Assembly (NCBI GenBank): GCA_003222835.1
Contig: QHXE01000010.1
Location: 1-15,492, forward strand
From: Acidobacteriota bacterium
Lineage (GTDB): Bacteria > Acidobacteriota > Blastocatellia > Pyrinomonadales > Pyrinomonadaceae
DNA: 15,492 nucleotides
Direction: 5' to 3'
A model generated the notes under the pieces. That model did not search any database and was not told the DNA's origin. It saw only the letters and a list, made by a program, of their open reading frames with translations. How positions within the stretch are numbered: the first letter of the stretch is position 1; each line of letters starts with the position of its first letter. Positions 1-7,758 of the stretch are shown here, one piece after another. The position numbers and the translations under genes were made by a program.

Positions 1-46
1 TGCGCCCCAATCGAGATAGCTACCAACACTCGTGGACGCAGGCGAA

Positions 47-52
47 AGGAGG
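47..52 (+). promoter_or_regulatory. Ribosome binding site deciding start of the HD gene
   Basis: AGGAGG at 47-52 lies three bases before ATG 56. The spacing is short but the match is perfect. It falls inside the reading frame of the alternative GTG at 32, so it favours ATG 56. Confidence 0.6.
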
Positions 53-55
53 ACG

Positions 56-1678
56 ATGAGTTCGCGCCCCCCTTTAATTTCCAGACTCGCAATAATCCGG
101 AATCGCGTCCTCAACGTTGCCTTGCGACCGTTCCGCTGGTTTTCCGCCGTGACTCAGTTAGTCGTCGGATTTGTCACGCTAACACTGCTCACGACGTTGC
201 TTCTCGCCCGCTGGCCGCTGACTTTGAGAACAGTTGGGGTCCTGGTTCTCGTGTTGGCGAGTTATTTCATCGTCTGGCGATTTGTTGATTACCGCACGAA
301 GGTTGTCGATCTCTTCATTTCTAAACGAAGAGCATTCGCTCTTGTTGGCTCCGCAATTTTAGTCGAAACAGCCTTGATGCGACTTGGGTTCATTGTCGCC
401 AGCGGGCTGGCCGCACAAAGTACTCGCGCGCCGCTTAACGATCCGGTGGTTTGGAGTTTTGCGATTCCGTTTGCGGCCGCCTCGCTGCTGGTCACCATGC
501 TTTTGGATCGTCAACTCGGATTGTTTACCGGCGTGGTGGCGTCAGGTTTTGTCGCACTACTGGCGCCTAATGAAATACAAGCGACGCTCTATGCATTAAT
601 TTCGTGCTCAGCCGCGGCCTACGGCATCAGGCAATATCGCGAACGGCAGTCGGTGACGCTGGCGGGCTTGGTCGTCGCCGGAGTTAACTGCCTCACCGCT
701 CTGGCTCTGACCTTGTTCGCGCGATCGTTGACGATAACCGGCGACTTGGTCACTGCCGGCACCGCCATTGGCGGCGGTTTACTGACGATTATCTTTGCGT
801 CAGGCGGCGTGCCGATAAACGAATCGTTGTTTGGAATTCTCACCGACATGCGATTGCTGGAGTTATCGAACGCCGATCTGCCGTTATTGAGCCAGCTTGC
901 GCTGCGCGCACCGGGAACAAATCAACATTCGCATGCCGTCGGACAGCTTGCCGAAGATGCTTGCCGCGCGATTGGCGCAAATATCCTGCTGGCGCGCGTC
1001 GGTTCGCTTTATCACGATATTGGCAAGGTCGCCGCGCCCGATCATTTTGTCGAGAACCAAACCGGCAGCAATCCGCACGACCGCTTACGTCCGGCAACCA
1101 GCGCGAAGATAATCACGAGTCACGTCACTTACGGCTTAAAGCTCGCCAAAGAGATTGGTTTGCCGCAGCAGGTCGCCGGTTTCATTCCCCAACATCACGG
1201 CACGCGCACATTGCATTTCTTTTTGCGCAAAGCGCAACAGCAGGCGACCAACGGGGAAGTTATCAACGAGGCCGATTTCCGATATCCGGGGCCGAAGCCG
1301 CAATTCAAAGAAGCCGCGATTCTGATGCTGGCCGATTCGTGCGAGGCTGCGGCGCGCTCGCTGGCTCATCCCGATCGGGAAAGCATCCGCGCGATTGTGG
1401 CGCGCATCTTTGACGCGATTCTCACCGATGGCCAACTCGATGAATCCAATTTGACATTGCGAGAACTCACCAGCATTCGTGAAGCGCTGATCAATTCTCT
1501 AACGGCCATCTATCACCCAAGAATCGATTATCCAGGCTTCAACGTGCCGCAGATGCCGCCTGACCAAATCGAACGGAACGTCCCCGGAGTAACTTACGAA
1601 AAACCCTCTGACGTTCCTATTAACCCTTCCGGCGAAGTTGAAGATGAAGCTATCACGCGGAGCCTAGACTGCGGATGA
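56..1678 (+). CDS. 7TM-HD family membrane phosphohydrolase (PgpH-like, HDIG), short form without extracellular domain
   Basis: The 540-residue product has about eight hydrophobic segments in its first 255 residues, followed by a cytoplasmic HD domain. All expected metal ligands are visible: H291 (in QHSHAVG), H320-D321 (YHDIGK), H356, H380-H381 (PQHHGT) and D427 (LADS). This pattern is that of the 7TM-HD family, whose member PgpH hydrolyses cyclic di-AMP; that substrate is inferred here, not shown. Family members are usually about 700-850 residues because a large extracellular 7TMR-HDED domain follows the first membrane segment. Here segments one and two are separated by only a few residues, so that domain is absent. 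An in-frame stop at 17-19 rules out a longer N-terminus. ATG 56 is chosen over GTG 32 because AGGAGG lies just upstream of it. The C-terminal 40 residues are polar and probably disordered. The gene converges with the HIT gene, 28 bp between the stops. Confidence 0.9.
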   Translation: MSSRPPLISRLAIIRNRVLNVALRPFRWFSAVTQLVVGFVTLTLLTTLLLARWPLTLRTVGVLVLVLASYFIVWRFVDYRTKVVDLFISKRRAFALVGSAILVETALMRLGFIVASGLAAQSTRAPLNDPVVWSFAIPFAAASLLVTMLLDRQLGLFTGVVASGFVALLAPNEIQATLYALISCSAAAYGIRQYRERQSVTLAGLVVAGVNCLTALALTLFARSLTITGDLVTAGTAIGGGLLTIIFASGGVPINESLFGILTDMRLLELSNADLPLLSQLALRAPGTNQHSHAVGQLAEDACRAIGANILLARVGSLYHDIGKVAAPDHFVENQTGSNPHDRLRPATSAKIITSHVTYGLKLAKEIGLPQQVAGFIPQHHGTRTLHFFLRKAQQQATNGEVINEADFRYPGPKPQFKEAAILMLADSCEAAARSLAHPDRESIRAIVARIFDAILTDGQLDESNLTLRELTSIREALINSLTAIYHPRIDYPGFNVPQMPPDQIERNVPGVTYEKPSDVPINPSGEVEDEAITRSLDCG

Positions 1679-1706
1679 GCGATTGCTTTGTTTGAATTCG
1701 GAAATA

Positions 1707-2198
1707 CTAAAACTTCTCGCGGAGCTTGCTATAGGTTATTGACAGGTCCTCAGGCAACACCCTCGTCTCACCAACCGTAGTCATGAAATTCGCGTCGCCT
1801 ACCCAGCGCGGCATGATATGCATATGAATGTGATCGGCAATGCCGGCGCCGGCGGCGCGACCGAGATTCATTCCCAGGTTGAACCCTTCGGGATGATAGA
1901 CTGCGCGCAGCGCCGTCTCACAGCGCTTAGCAAGGTCCATCATCTCGTCCGTTACTTCTTTCGGTGCTGAGTCAAACTCTCCGACATGCGCGAGCGGCGC
2001 AATCATCAAGTGACCGGTGATGTAGGGATACAAATTGAGGATGACGAAATTGTGAGCGCCCCGATGGAGCACGAAATTCTTTTCATCGTCGGCTGGAGAC
2101 TTTTGGGCTTCGCAGAAAATACAAGTGGTGGGCTGGGACATATCGGATCCGCTCGCGGCGATGTAAGCATGTCGCCATGGACTCCAGAGTCTTTCCAC
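1707..2198 (-). CDS. HIT family nucleotide hydrolase/transferase
   Basis: The 163-residue protein carries the histidine triad HIHMHIMPRW at residues 123-132 (H123, H125, H127). The middle histidine is the expected nucleophile that forms the nucleotidyl intermediate in this superfamily. A CxxC pair (C26, C29) near the N-terminus probably binds zinc, as in bacterial members related to Ap4A phosphorylase and Fhit. The start MERLWSPWR is the typical opening of this subgroup; the codon is GTG. The substrate is probably a dinucleoside polyphosphate or another AMP-linked compound, but the sequence does not settle it. The gene lies 62 bp downstream of the IHF/HU gene on the same strand and is probably cotranscribed with it. 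No strong ribosome binding site is visible. Confidence 0.9.
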   Translation of the reverse strand: MERLWSPWRHAYIAASGSDMSQPTTCIFCEAQKSPADDEKNFVLHRGAHNFVILNLYPYITGHLMIAPLAHVGEFDSAPKEVTDEMMDLAKRCETALRAVYHPEGFNLGMNLGRAAGAGIADHIHMHIMPRWVGDANFMTTVGETRVLPEDLSITYSKLREKF

Positions 2199-2260
2199 AA
2201 CAATCTGATCCGAAACGATTCGTCGTGCGTGTCTCGCTTAGACAGTCACTTCAAAACTTA

Positions 2261-2545
2261 CTAAGCAGGACTCTCGTTGATGAGTTCCTTGAGTTCCTTG
2301 CCGGCTTTGAAATAAGGAACCCGCTTGGCGGGAATATTAACGGCTGCACCGGTCTTGGGATTTCGGCCTCGGCGAGAGCCTCGCTCGCGCACACGAAAGC
2401 TACCGAAGCCTCTTAACTCGATCTTCTCGCCGCGATTCAGACTATCGATAATGCTCTCGAAAACTATTTCCACCAGTCGCTCAGCATCTTTCTTGGTCAG
2501 CTCAGCGGCATTTGACACGTCATTGACCAGATCAGCTTTAGTCAT
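2261..2545 (-). CDS. HU/IHF-type DNA-bending protein (IHF-beta-like)
   Basis: The 94-residue basic protein is full length for the HU/IHF family. It has the helical N-terminal dimerisation half (MTKADLVNDV onward), the GFGSF turn and the DNA-binding arm signature GRNPKTG. The C-terminal VPYFKAGKELKELI is the family ending. It dimerises, binds the minor groove and bends DNA, organising the nucleoid. The arm and the position next to rpsA resemble IHF beta, since rpsA-ihfB is the order in enterobacteria, but no alpha partner is visible here, so homodimer action as an HU-like protein is equally possible. The start at 2545 is preferred over an upstream in-frame start at 2599 because it matches the family N-terminus and has GAGGT at 2552-2556, six bases upstream. 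Confidence 0.93.
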   Translation of the reverse strand: MTKADLVNDVSNAAELTKKDAERLVEIVFESIIDSLNRGEKIELRGFGSFRVRERGSRRGRNPKTGAAVNIPAKRVPYFKAGKELKELINESPA

Positions 2546-2550
2546 GCAGT

Positions 2551-2556
2551 TACCTC
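2551..2556 (-). promoter_or_regulatory. Ribosome binding site of the IHF/HU gene
   Basis: On the minus strand CGAGGTAACTGC immediately precedes the ATG at 2545. The GAGGT core at good spacing supports this start over the longer frame. Confidence 0.6.
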
Positions 2557-2617
2557 GCGGAAGACCACCTCTCGAACGGGCGGTGAACGAATTTCGCAAG
2601 AACGATCGACGCGGGCT

Positions 2618-2646
2618 AGATTAGCAGAACCGACAAAGCACGGCAA
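2618..2646 (-). promoter_or_regulatory. Candidate sigma70-type promoter of the IHF/HU-HIT unit
   Basis: On the minus strand TTGCCG (2641-2646) and TAATCT (2618-2623) are separated by 17 bases. This gives a transcript start near 2611, about 65 nt before the IHF/HU ATG. The hexamers match the consensus only partly, so this is a suggestion from position and spacing. Confidence 0.35.
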
Positions 2647-2747
2647 GGCTAAGCAACTGTGCAGCCAACACCTTACGGTTGATTTGCACCTTCCCGTCGA
2701 GACAAACAGCGTAGGCGCAAACTCCAAGATCTCTGACGATCCTCCTC

Positions 2748-2765
2748 AAGCGATCATCATCGCTT
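2748..2765 (-). terminator. Stem-loop directly after rpsA
   Basis: AAGCGAT and ATCGCTT form a perfect 7-bp stem with a 4-base loop, starting seven bases after the rpsA stop codon. No U tract follows, so it may be a weak terminator, an RNA 3'-end stabiliser or chance. Confidence 0.35.
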
Positions 2766-2772
2766 AGCGGCC

Positions 2773-4635
2773 TTATGTTTGTTCGTCGTCGGAAGTTCTG
2801 CTCGAGGTTCCGAAGTCGGCGAGTTCCGCCAACGAAGCCATGCCGCCGCCAGCTTCCGAGGTATATATCTTCTGCTCGACTATCGGTTCTTCTCGAGCTG
2901 CTGCCCGTGCTGATAAGCCGATCTTCTTGTTTTCCGCATCGATGCGCAGGATCCGAAATTCCATCTCCTGCCCAAGTTGCACAGCATCTTCCGGCTTCGA
3001 GACTCTTTCATCAGAAAGTTCTGAAATGTGACACAAGCCTTCGAGATTGTCACCCAATTCCACGAAGGCCCCGAAGCCGGCAAAACGCGCTATCTTGCCT
3101 TTAACGATATCACCCGGTTTATGCGCTGCGACAAAATCGTTCCACGCGTTGGGTTCCAGGTCTTTGATCGACAGCGACATTCGCCGGTTCTCAGGATCGA
3201 TAGTGGTTATGACCGCATCGACCTGCTGTCCCTTCTTCAACACTTCTCCGGGATGCTTCACGCGACGCGACCAGGAGATATCGGAGACATGCACGAGACC
3301 GTCCACACCGTCTTCAATCTCGATGAAAGCGCCGAAATCGGTTAGATTGCGGACGCGGCCATGCACGCGATCGCCGACATGGTAACGCTCGCCGATTGTC
3401 TTCCAGGGGTTCTCTTGTACTTGCTTCATTCCGAGACTGACGCGGCGAGCCCTTGGATCTACACTCAATACCTCGACTTCGACCGTATCGCCCGGACTCA
3501 CTATTTTGCTCGGATGCTTGATGCGCTTGGACCAGCTCATCTCTGAAACATGCACCAATCCCTCGACACCGGGTTCCAATTCTACGAAAGCTCCGTAATC
3601 AGCCACGCTCGCAATCTTCCCGTTGATACGAGTGGCGGGCGGAAAGCGCTCCTCGATTGTTTCCCACGGATCGGGCAGAAGCTGTTTGTATCCGAGCGAG
3701 ACACGCTCGCGTTCGCGATCGAATTTGAGAACCTTTACCTGCACTGTGTCGCCTACCTTAAAAAGCTCGGAAGGATTTTGAATTCGTCCCCACGACATGT
3801 CAGTTACATGCAACAGTCCGTCGATCCCGCCGAGATCGACGAAGGCGCCATAGTCGGTCAGATTCTTAATCTGCCCTTCAACGATAATGTCTTCTTCAAT
3901 CTGGCTGAGTGTTTGATCTTTTCGGCCGGCATCGCGCTCCTCGAGCACAGCCTTGCGCGAGAGCACCACGTTCGATCGCTTTCGATTCAGCTTAATTACC
4001 TTGGCTTCAATCTGCTTGTCTCGCAACGAATCCAGATTGCGAACCGGACGCACATCGACTTGCGATCCCGGCAAAAACGCCGCGATGCCATCCACGTCGA
4101 TGCGCAAGCCCCCTTTAATGCGCTCAATGACCCGTCCTTTGATGACCGTTCCATCGTTGTAAGCTTTTTCGAGATCGTCCCACGCCCGTAGACGAACAGC
4201 ATCAGCACGCGAAAGCACCGGATAGCCTTCGCCGGTCTCCATGTTCTTGACCAGGACATCGACCTCGTCACCGCGTTTGACGGTAATCTTACCGTCTTCC
4301 ATGAATTCGTTGGGATTGACGATGCCTTCCGACTTATAGCCAAAATCGATCACCACCCCGCGCTCGGTAATGCCGACCACGGTGCCACGGACAACTTCGC
4401 CTTCCTGAAGCGTCGATTGCTCCTGCTCAAATTGATCCAAGAGCTGACCGAAATCCTCGCCCGCGGGACGCGTCTCCTCTTCGGTCTCGCGCTGACTGGC
4501 GACAGCGGCAGCGGACCCTTCAGATCCTGGTCCAGATACACTCGATTGAGTTGTTCTCGTTTCTCTAGTCACGGTTTGTGGCGAATCGTCTTGCTCGGCT
4601 TCGCCTTGGTTGGTTATGGTTTCTTCAGTGGACAT
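2773..4635 (-). CDS. rpsA: 30S ribosomal protein S1, six S1 domains
   Basis: The 620-residue product contains six consecutive S1/OB-fold domains at about residues 80-146, 163-229, 250-318, 334-404, 420-491 and 507-577. Domains three to six carry the clear signature (DYGAFV or DFGAFI, then GLVHVSEMSW-type strands). S1 binds mRNA near the ribosome binding site and delivers it to the 30S subunit. The number of domains matches E. coli S1 (557 residues). The extra length is an acidic, Ser/Thr/Glu-rich, probably disordered N-terminal extension of about 75 residues and a short acidic tail. The start ATG at 4635 has AGGAG at 4641-4645, five bases upstream. The IHF/HU and HIT genes follow on the same strand after a 227-bp gap with its own candidate promoter. 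Confidence 0.97.
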   Translation of the reverse strand: MSTEETITNQGEAEQDDSPQTVTRETRTTQSSVSGPGSEGSAAAVASQRETEEETRPAGEDFGQLLDQFEQEQSTLQEGEVVRGTVVGITERGVVIDFGYKSEGIVNPNEFMEDGKITVKRGDEVDVLVKNMETGEGYPVLSRADAVRLRAWDDLEKAYNDGTVIKGRVIERIKGGLRIDVDGIAAFLPGSQVDVRPVRNLDSLRDKQIEAKVIKLNRKRSNVVLSRKAVLEERDAGRKDQTLSQIEEDIIVEGQIKNLTDYGAFVDLGGIDGLLHVTDMSWGRIQNPSELFKVGDTVQVKVLKFDRERERVSLGYKQLLPDPWETIEERFPPATRINGKIASVADYGAFVELEPGVEGLVHVSEMSWSKRIKHPSKIVSPGDTVEVEVLSVDPRARRVSLGMKQVQENPWKTIGERYHVGDRVHGRVRNLTDFGAFIEIEDGVDGLVHVSDISWSRRVKHPGEVLKKGQQVDAVITTIDPENRRMSLSIKDLEPNAWNDFVAAHKPGDIVKGKIARFAGFGAFVELGDNLEGLCHISELSDERVSKPEDAVQLGQEMEFRILRIDAENKKIGLSARAAAREEPIVEQKIYTSEAGGGMASLAELADFGTSSRTSDDEQT

Positions 4636-4730
4636 GCAAACTCCTACTTAGAATTAACTCTGGCGCGCCTCAAGTAAGGGGCGTGCCGCTCCGGTCCCAA
4701 CGCTACTAACAGCATCGGCAGCGAAGTTCT

Positions 4731-4736
4731 TGTCAA
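4731..4736 (-). promoter_or_regulatory. Candidate -35 box upstream of rpsA
   Basis: A perfect TTGACA on the minus strand lies about 95 bases before the rpsA start. No good -10 hexamer is found at 16-18 bases; the nearest candidates are CTGTTA at 18 and TGTTAG, preceded by TGC, at 19. The promoter is therefore only tentative. Confidence 0.3.
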
Positions 4737-4921
4737 GTAATGAGTCGGAGTTAGTATCAGAGGATGCGAGCGTTAGAGAGTTGGAAAAGAAGGTTATTGT
4801 TTTCGATTTCCGTCGTGCCCGTAGTCTCCCGCCTTGGTCCGACTATCACTGTTCCGCTTAACCGGATCGATTCGGAATTTACACGGCGGCGCGACTGAGT
4901 GTCAAGGCGACGAGATTCATT

Positions 4922-4958
4922 GCGAATTATCGATTGACGATTTCCAATCGAAATTCGC
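4922..4958 (-). terminator. Hairpin 3' of the propeller gene
   Basis: GCGAATT (4922-4928) pairs with AATTCGC (4952-4958), and TCGATT (4930-4935) with AATCGA (4946-4951). This makes a 13-bp stem with one bulged base and a 10-base loop. It begins 14 bases after the stop codon of the gene ending at 4973. It has no U run, so it may act as a 3'-end stabiliser or a factor-assisted terminator. Confidence 0.5.
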
Positions 4959-4972
4959 TTTGTCTCGATGAA

Positions 4973-7294
4973 TCACGGACTGGCATTCATCGAAGTCTCG
5001 GCCCCGCGTGGAACGACATAGACACCGGCGGAGTGTGACCCGACGAACAGCGTATTGTGATCGTGCGTGTCGAGGGCCAACGCCCAGATTCGCATACTGG
5101 GCAGGTGATGTTCGCGCGCGTCGATTCGCACCCAGGTCGAACCCCCATCATCGGAACGATACACGCCGCCACCGATTTCTCCGTTTTGAAAAGCGTTGCC
5201 GACGAAAACTTCATTAGGGTTGCGTGGATTAATAAGGATGCTCGTGAAGTCGCCAAAGGGAAGATTGCCGCCGCGCCGCGACCAATGCTCGCCCCCATCA
5301 TGCGACAAGTAGAAGGCCTGCTTCGTGCCCACATAGATGAAAGAAGGCCGCTGGGGATCTTGAACACTCACATTTACCGGGAACGTGTTCGGCACGCCGC
5401 TCACCTGTTGCCAGGTCTGGCCGCTGTCGCGGGAGATAAGAACCCCTGTGGTCGCGGTGCCTACCAGGATCATCGATGGATCTTGCGCGCTGGTTGAAAT
5501 GCAACTAGTGCGCGCGTCTAGCCCACGGCCATAAGGAACTCGATCCCATCCCAGCATCGGATCGGATGTGCGGTAGAGCCCGCCGTTCGTGGCCGCCAGA
5601 ATCTGTGATGCACCAGTTTGAGATGGCAAAGAAACCAGCGCGTTAATGGGATCGGACAGGGTACCAACGTGTTCGGCCGAGGTTGCGCCCGCGCGACTGC
5701 TGACGCCCAGCGCCGCAATCGTCGTTTCATCGAGTTGCCCTGTTACTGCCAGATACCTATCAGTCTGGAACCGTTTGATCGCCGCAATGGTGCGCGGGCC
5801 AAGCTGGCCATCCGGAACGCCAATCTCATAACCCGCGCGCTCCAGCGCTTCCTGGGCAAGGCGGATTGTTCTACGCCCCTTGCTTCGCGCCGTTGGCCGT
5901 CTTCTCACCGGCGCCGGCGGTGGTGGCTTTCGCGCAGAGAGAGGCGCCCATGACGCCCCGCGATCCGTAGATCGATAAACGCCCAGATTCGTTCCCAGGT
6001 AAATAGTGTTGCCGTCGCGCGGGTCCTGGAGGACTGAGTAACCAATCAAACGCGGTGGCATGTTGCGCATCGACGGTTGCCATGAGCTGCCGTCATCATT
6101 GCTGACAAAGAAAAAGCCGCCGCCCGTGGCCGTATTGATCGTGGTGGCATAGACGCGATTTGCGAGTTCGCGATCAGGCAGAATGAAGTTAACGAAACGG
6201 CCGCTAAAACCGCCGTTCGTAGGCACAAAATTCCTCCCTCCATCGGTTGATACCATGACTCCGTAGTTGTTCGTGCCGATATAAATCGTGTTTGGATTAC
6301 GGGGATGAACGGCAATTGAATTAATCTCGAGTTGGCGCGACGTCGTGACCATCCATGAATTGTTCTCGCCGGCTTTAGCGGAGCGCCAAAAACCTTCAGT
6401 CGTTCCTGCGAACACCAGTCCCGGAATCGTCGGATGTTGCAGGATTGCGCGTGTGCGACGCGACTGTGATGGTATACCTTGGACTTTCTGCCAATTCTCT
6501 CCCGCGTTGCGCGTTTCATAGATGCCGCTGCAAGCCGAAGCAATGATGTGATTCGGGTTTCGAGGATCGAGATTGATGGCAAAGATGTCGGAATCGTCAA
6601 TAATGCCGTTCTTGATAATCCGCCAAGTCCTGCCGCCGTCCGTCGTTTTGTAGGGCAGGTACCAAGTGCCCGCGTAGATCACATTGGTGTCGCGAGGATC
6701 GATGGCCAGGGATTCGACGTGCATCAAGCCAGGCGTATTTGTTGTCGGCAGCGGCGTCCATGTCTCTCCAGAATCCTGTGAGCGGAAAATCCCATTGAAT
6801 GTTCCCGCGATTAATATGTTCGGATCGCTCTCTGATTGGGTCAGTGAATGGACCGCTTCGTTCCGGAGTTCCGGCGATTCACGCCAGGTCAGTCCGCGAT
6901 CTGTCGATTTGAAAAACCCACCCGGATCTTTGTGACGGTGAGTGGCCACGTACAAAACCTTTGAGTTGCGCGGGTCGACAATGATGTGGTCCACAAACAA
7001 TCGCGGCCGATTGAAGTTCATCAACAGTCGCCAATTCTGGCCGCCATCTGTGGAGGTATAAAGCTGACCGTCCAGCGTTCCAAAATAAAAGCGACTCGGA
7101 TCTTCCGGATCGACTACGAGGGCTCGCACATCTCCACCAGTGGGCCCAGTGATGCGCCACTCAGCCGAATAGGGCGAACCAGATCCGCTGCTCAGGGACG
7201 AGGCTTTGCTATAGCCGCTCGGCGACCCGAGCAGTTGTAGCGCCAGACCGAACAACAGACCGCAAATCAAGAGTCGGGATACAGCTTTTTTCAT
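4973..7294 (-). CDS. Secreted Asp-box (BNR/VPS10-like) beta-propeller with internal peptidoglycan-binding domain
   Basis: The 773-residue protein begins with a Sec signal peptide (MKKAVSRLLICGLLFGLALQ). The body has about a dozen Asp-box repeats of the form S-x-D-x-G-x-T-W, for example STDGGQNW, STDRGLTW, SQDSGETW, TTDGGRTW, STDRGASW, SRDSGQTW and SDDGGSTW. Each is followed by a strand with a DPRNPN-type turn. Such repeats build beta-propellers like those of sialidases and VPS10/sortilin. At about residues 476-531, after a Pro/Arg-rich linker (PPPPAPVRRRP), lies a PG_binding_1 domain (LAQEALERAGYEIG..DGQLGPRTIAAIKRFQ), and the propeller motifs resume after it. No catalytic glycosidase residues are evident. 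A binding or scaffold role in the periplasm or at the cell wall is inferred. ATG 7294 is chosen over TTG 7303 because it starts the signal peptide. Confidence 0.88.
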   Translation of the reverse strand: MKKAVSRLLICGLLFGLALQLLGSPSGYSKASSLSSGSGSPYSAEWRITGPTGGDVRALVVDPEDPSRFYFGTLDGQLYTSTDGGQNWRLLMNFNRPRLFVDHIIVDPRNSKVLYVATHRHKDPGGFFKSTDRGLTWRESPELRNEAVHSLTQSESDPNILIAGTFNGIFRSQDSGETWTPLPTTNTPGLMHVESLAIDPRDTNVIYAGTWYLPYKTTDGGRTWRIIKNGIIDDSDIFAINLDPRNPNHIIASACSGIYETRNAGENWQKVQGIPSQSRRTRAILQHPTIPGLVFAGTTEGFWRSAKAGENNSWMVTTSRQLEINSIAVHPRNPNTIYIGTNNYGVMVSTDGGRNFVPTNGGFSGRFVNFILPDRELANRVYATTINTATGGGFFFVSNDDGSSWQPSMRNMPPRLIGYSVLQDPRDGNTIYLGTNLGVYRSTDRGASWAPLSARKPPPPAPVRRRPTARSKGRRTIRLAQEALERAGYEIGVPDGQLGPRTIAAIKRFQTDRYLAVTGQLDETTIAALGVSSRAGATSAEHVGTLSDPINALVSLPSQTGASQILAATNGGLYRTSDPMLGWDRVPYGRGLDARTSCISTSAQDPSMILVGTATTGVLISRDSGQTWQQVSGVPNTFPVNVSVQDPQRPSFIYVGTKQAFYLSHDGGEHWSRRGGNLPFGDFTSILINPRNPNEVFVGNAFQNGEIGGGVYRSDDGGSTWVRIDAREHHLPSMRIWALALDTHDHNTLFVGSHSAGVYVVPRGAETSMNASP

Positions 7295-7362
7295 TTGGTT
7301 CAATCTTTCTTAGATCAATTTCTACAGTACCTTCAGATGTCGACCGCTAGTCGCACGTCGGC

Positions 7363-7368
7363 ATTATA
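7363..7368 (-). promoter_or_regulatory. Candidate -10 box and repeat operator of the propeller gene
   Basis: A perfect TATAAT on the minus strand lies 68 bases before the ATG. The -35 region is poor (TCGTAA at 18 bases). It instead overlaps two direct copies of CGTAAAC, 12 bases apart start to start and close to one helical turn, between about 7371 and 7390. A promoter that needs an activator bound to this repeat would fit, but this is inference. Confidence 0.45.
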
Positions 7369-7400
7369 ACCGTTTACGCAATTGTTTACGATAGCTACGC

Positions 7401-7583
7401 TGTCAGGCTTGTGCGCCAATCAAAAGTAGGTAAATACATCGTTACAGAACCGCGAGCGGTAGCGACCGGCCCTTTATTAAGAATATCCGTCGCCATCAAA
7501 AGGCCGGTCGCTACCGCTCGCGGTTCTGTAACGACGGCTCTCTTCTCTTATCTACTTTTGATTGGCACACTGGTTGTCAGGCT
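7401..7583. repeat. MITE-like inverted repeat element with 9-bp flanking direct repeats
   Basis: A perfect 32-bp inverted repeat (7440-7471 with 7502-7533) surrounds a 30-base loop. Outside it a second arm pair, 7411-7430 with 7551-7570, matches at 18 of 20 positions. TGTCAGGCT occurs on both sides, at 7401-7409 and 7575-7583, like a target-site duplication. No protein is encoded. The inner arm contains CCGCGAGCGG and GCGGTAGCGACCGG, which resemble repeats I recall from soil Acidobacteria. It could be a nonautonomous mobile element or a REP-type element. Confidence 0.75.
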
Positions 7584-7628
7584 GGTCCGCAGGTAGACTC
7601 CCTCTCGCTTTCGGAGAGTACGTTACCG

Positions 7629-7682
7629 AAAAAAACCGAAGCGGGCGATGCTTTCCTTTTGGAAAACATCGCCCGCTTTCGG
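7629..7682 (-). terminator. Rho-independent terminator of the barrel/PKD/OmpA gene
   Basis: On the minus strand a long hairpin (7636-7682) has a GC-rich lower stem, CCGAAAGCGGGCGATG against CATCGCCCGCTTCGG with one bulge. The upper stem is A/T-rich, with a four-base loop. Seven T residues follow immediately (7629-7635 as A on the plus strand). It lies about 75 bases after the stop codon at 7759. Confidence 0.9.
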
Positions 7683-7758
7683 AAGAAGGTCGCAACTCTA
7701 AATCAGAGCCGCGAGCGTTAGTGATTCATCGGCAGACGAATCACGAGGACGCGCGAAC

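Larger units (their letters stand above)
4636..4972. other. Intergenic region between rpsA and the propeller gene
   Basis: This 337-bp stretch has no convincing gene. It holds the rpsA ribosome binding site, a possible -35 box, the motif GCGAGCGTTAG at 4766-4776 (also at 7711-7721 and, with one change, in the 7401-7583 element) and a hairpin at 4922-4958. Nothing is recognised in 4781-4921. Confidence 0.6.

Noticed and set aside
961..1413. 150-codon open frame inside the HD gene
   Set aside because: It overlaps the conserved HD domain in another frame, and its Arg/Ser/Ala-rich composition is typical of an out-of-frame read.
3550..4191. 213-codon open frame antisense to rpsA
   Set aside because: It lies fully inside the certain rpsA gene, shows no domain or signal, and such shadows are expected opposite a long conserved gene.
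7411..7596. 61-codon open frame across the inverted repeat
   Set aside because: It is a translation of palindromic noncoding DNA with no ribosome binding site or protein features.
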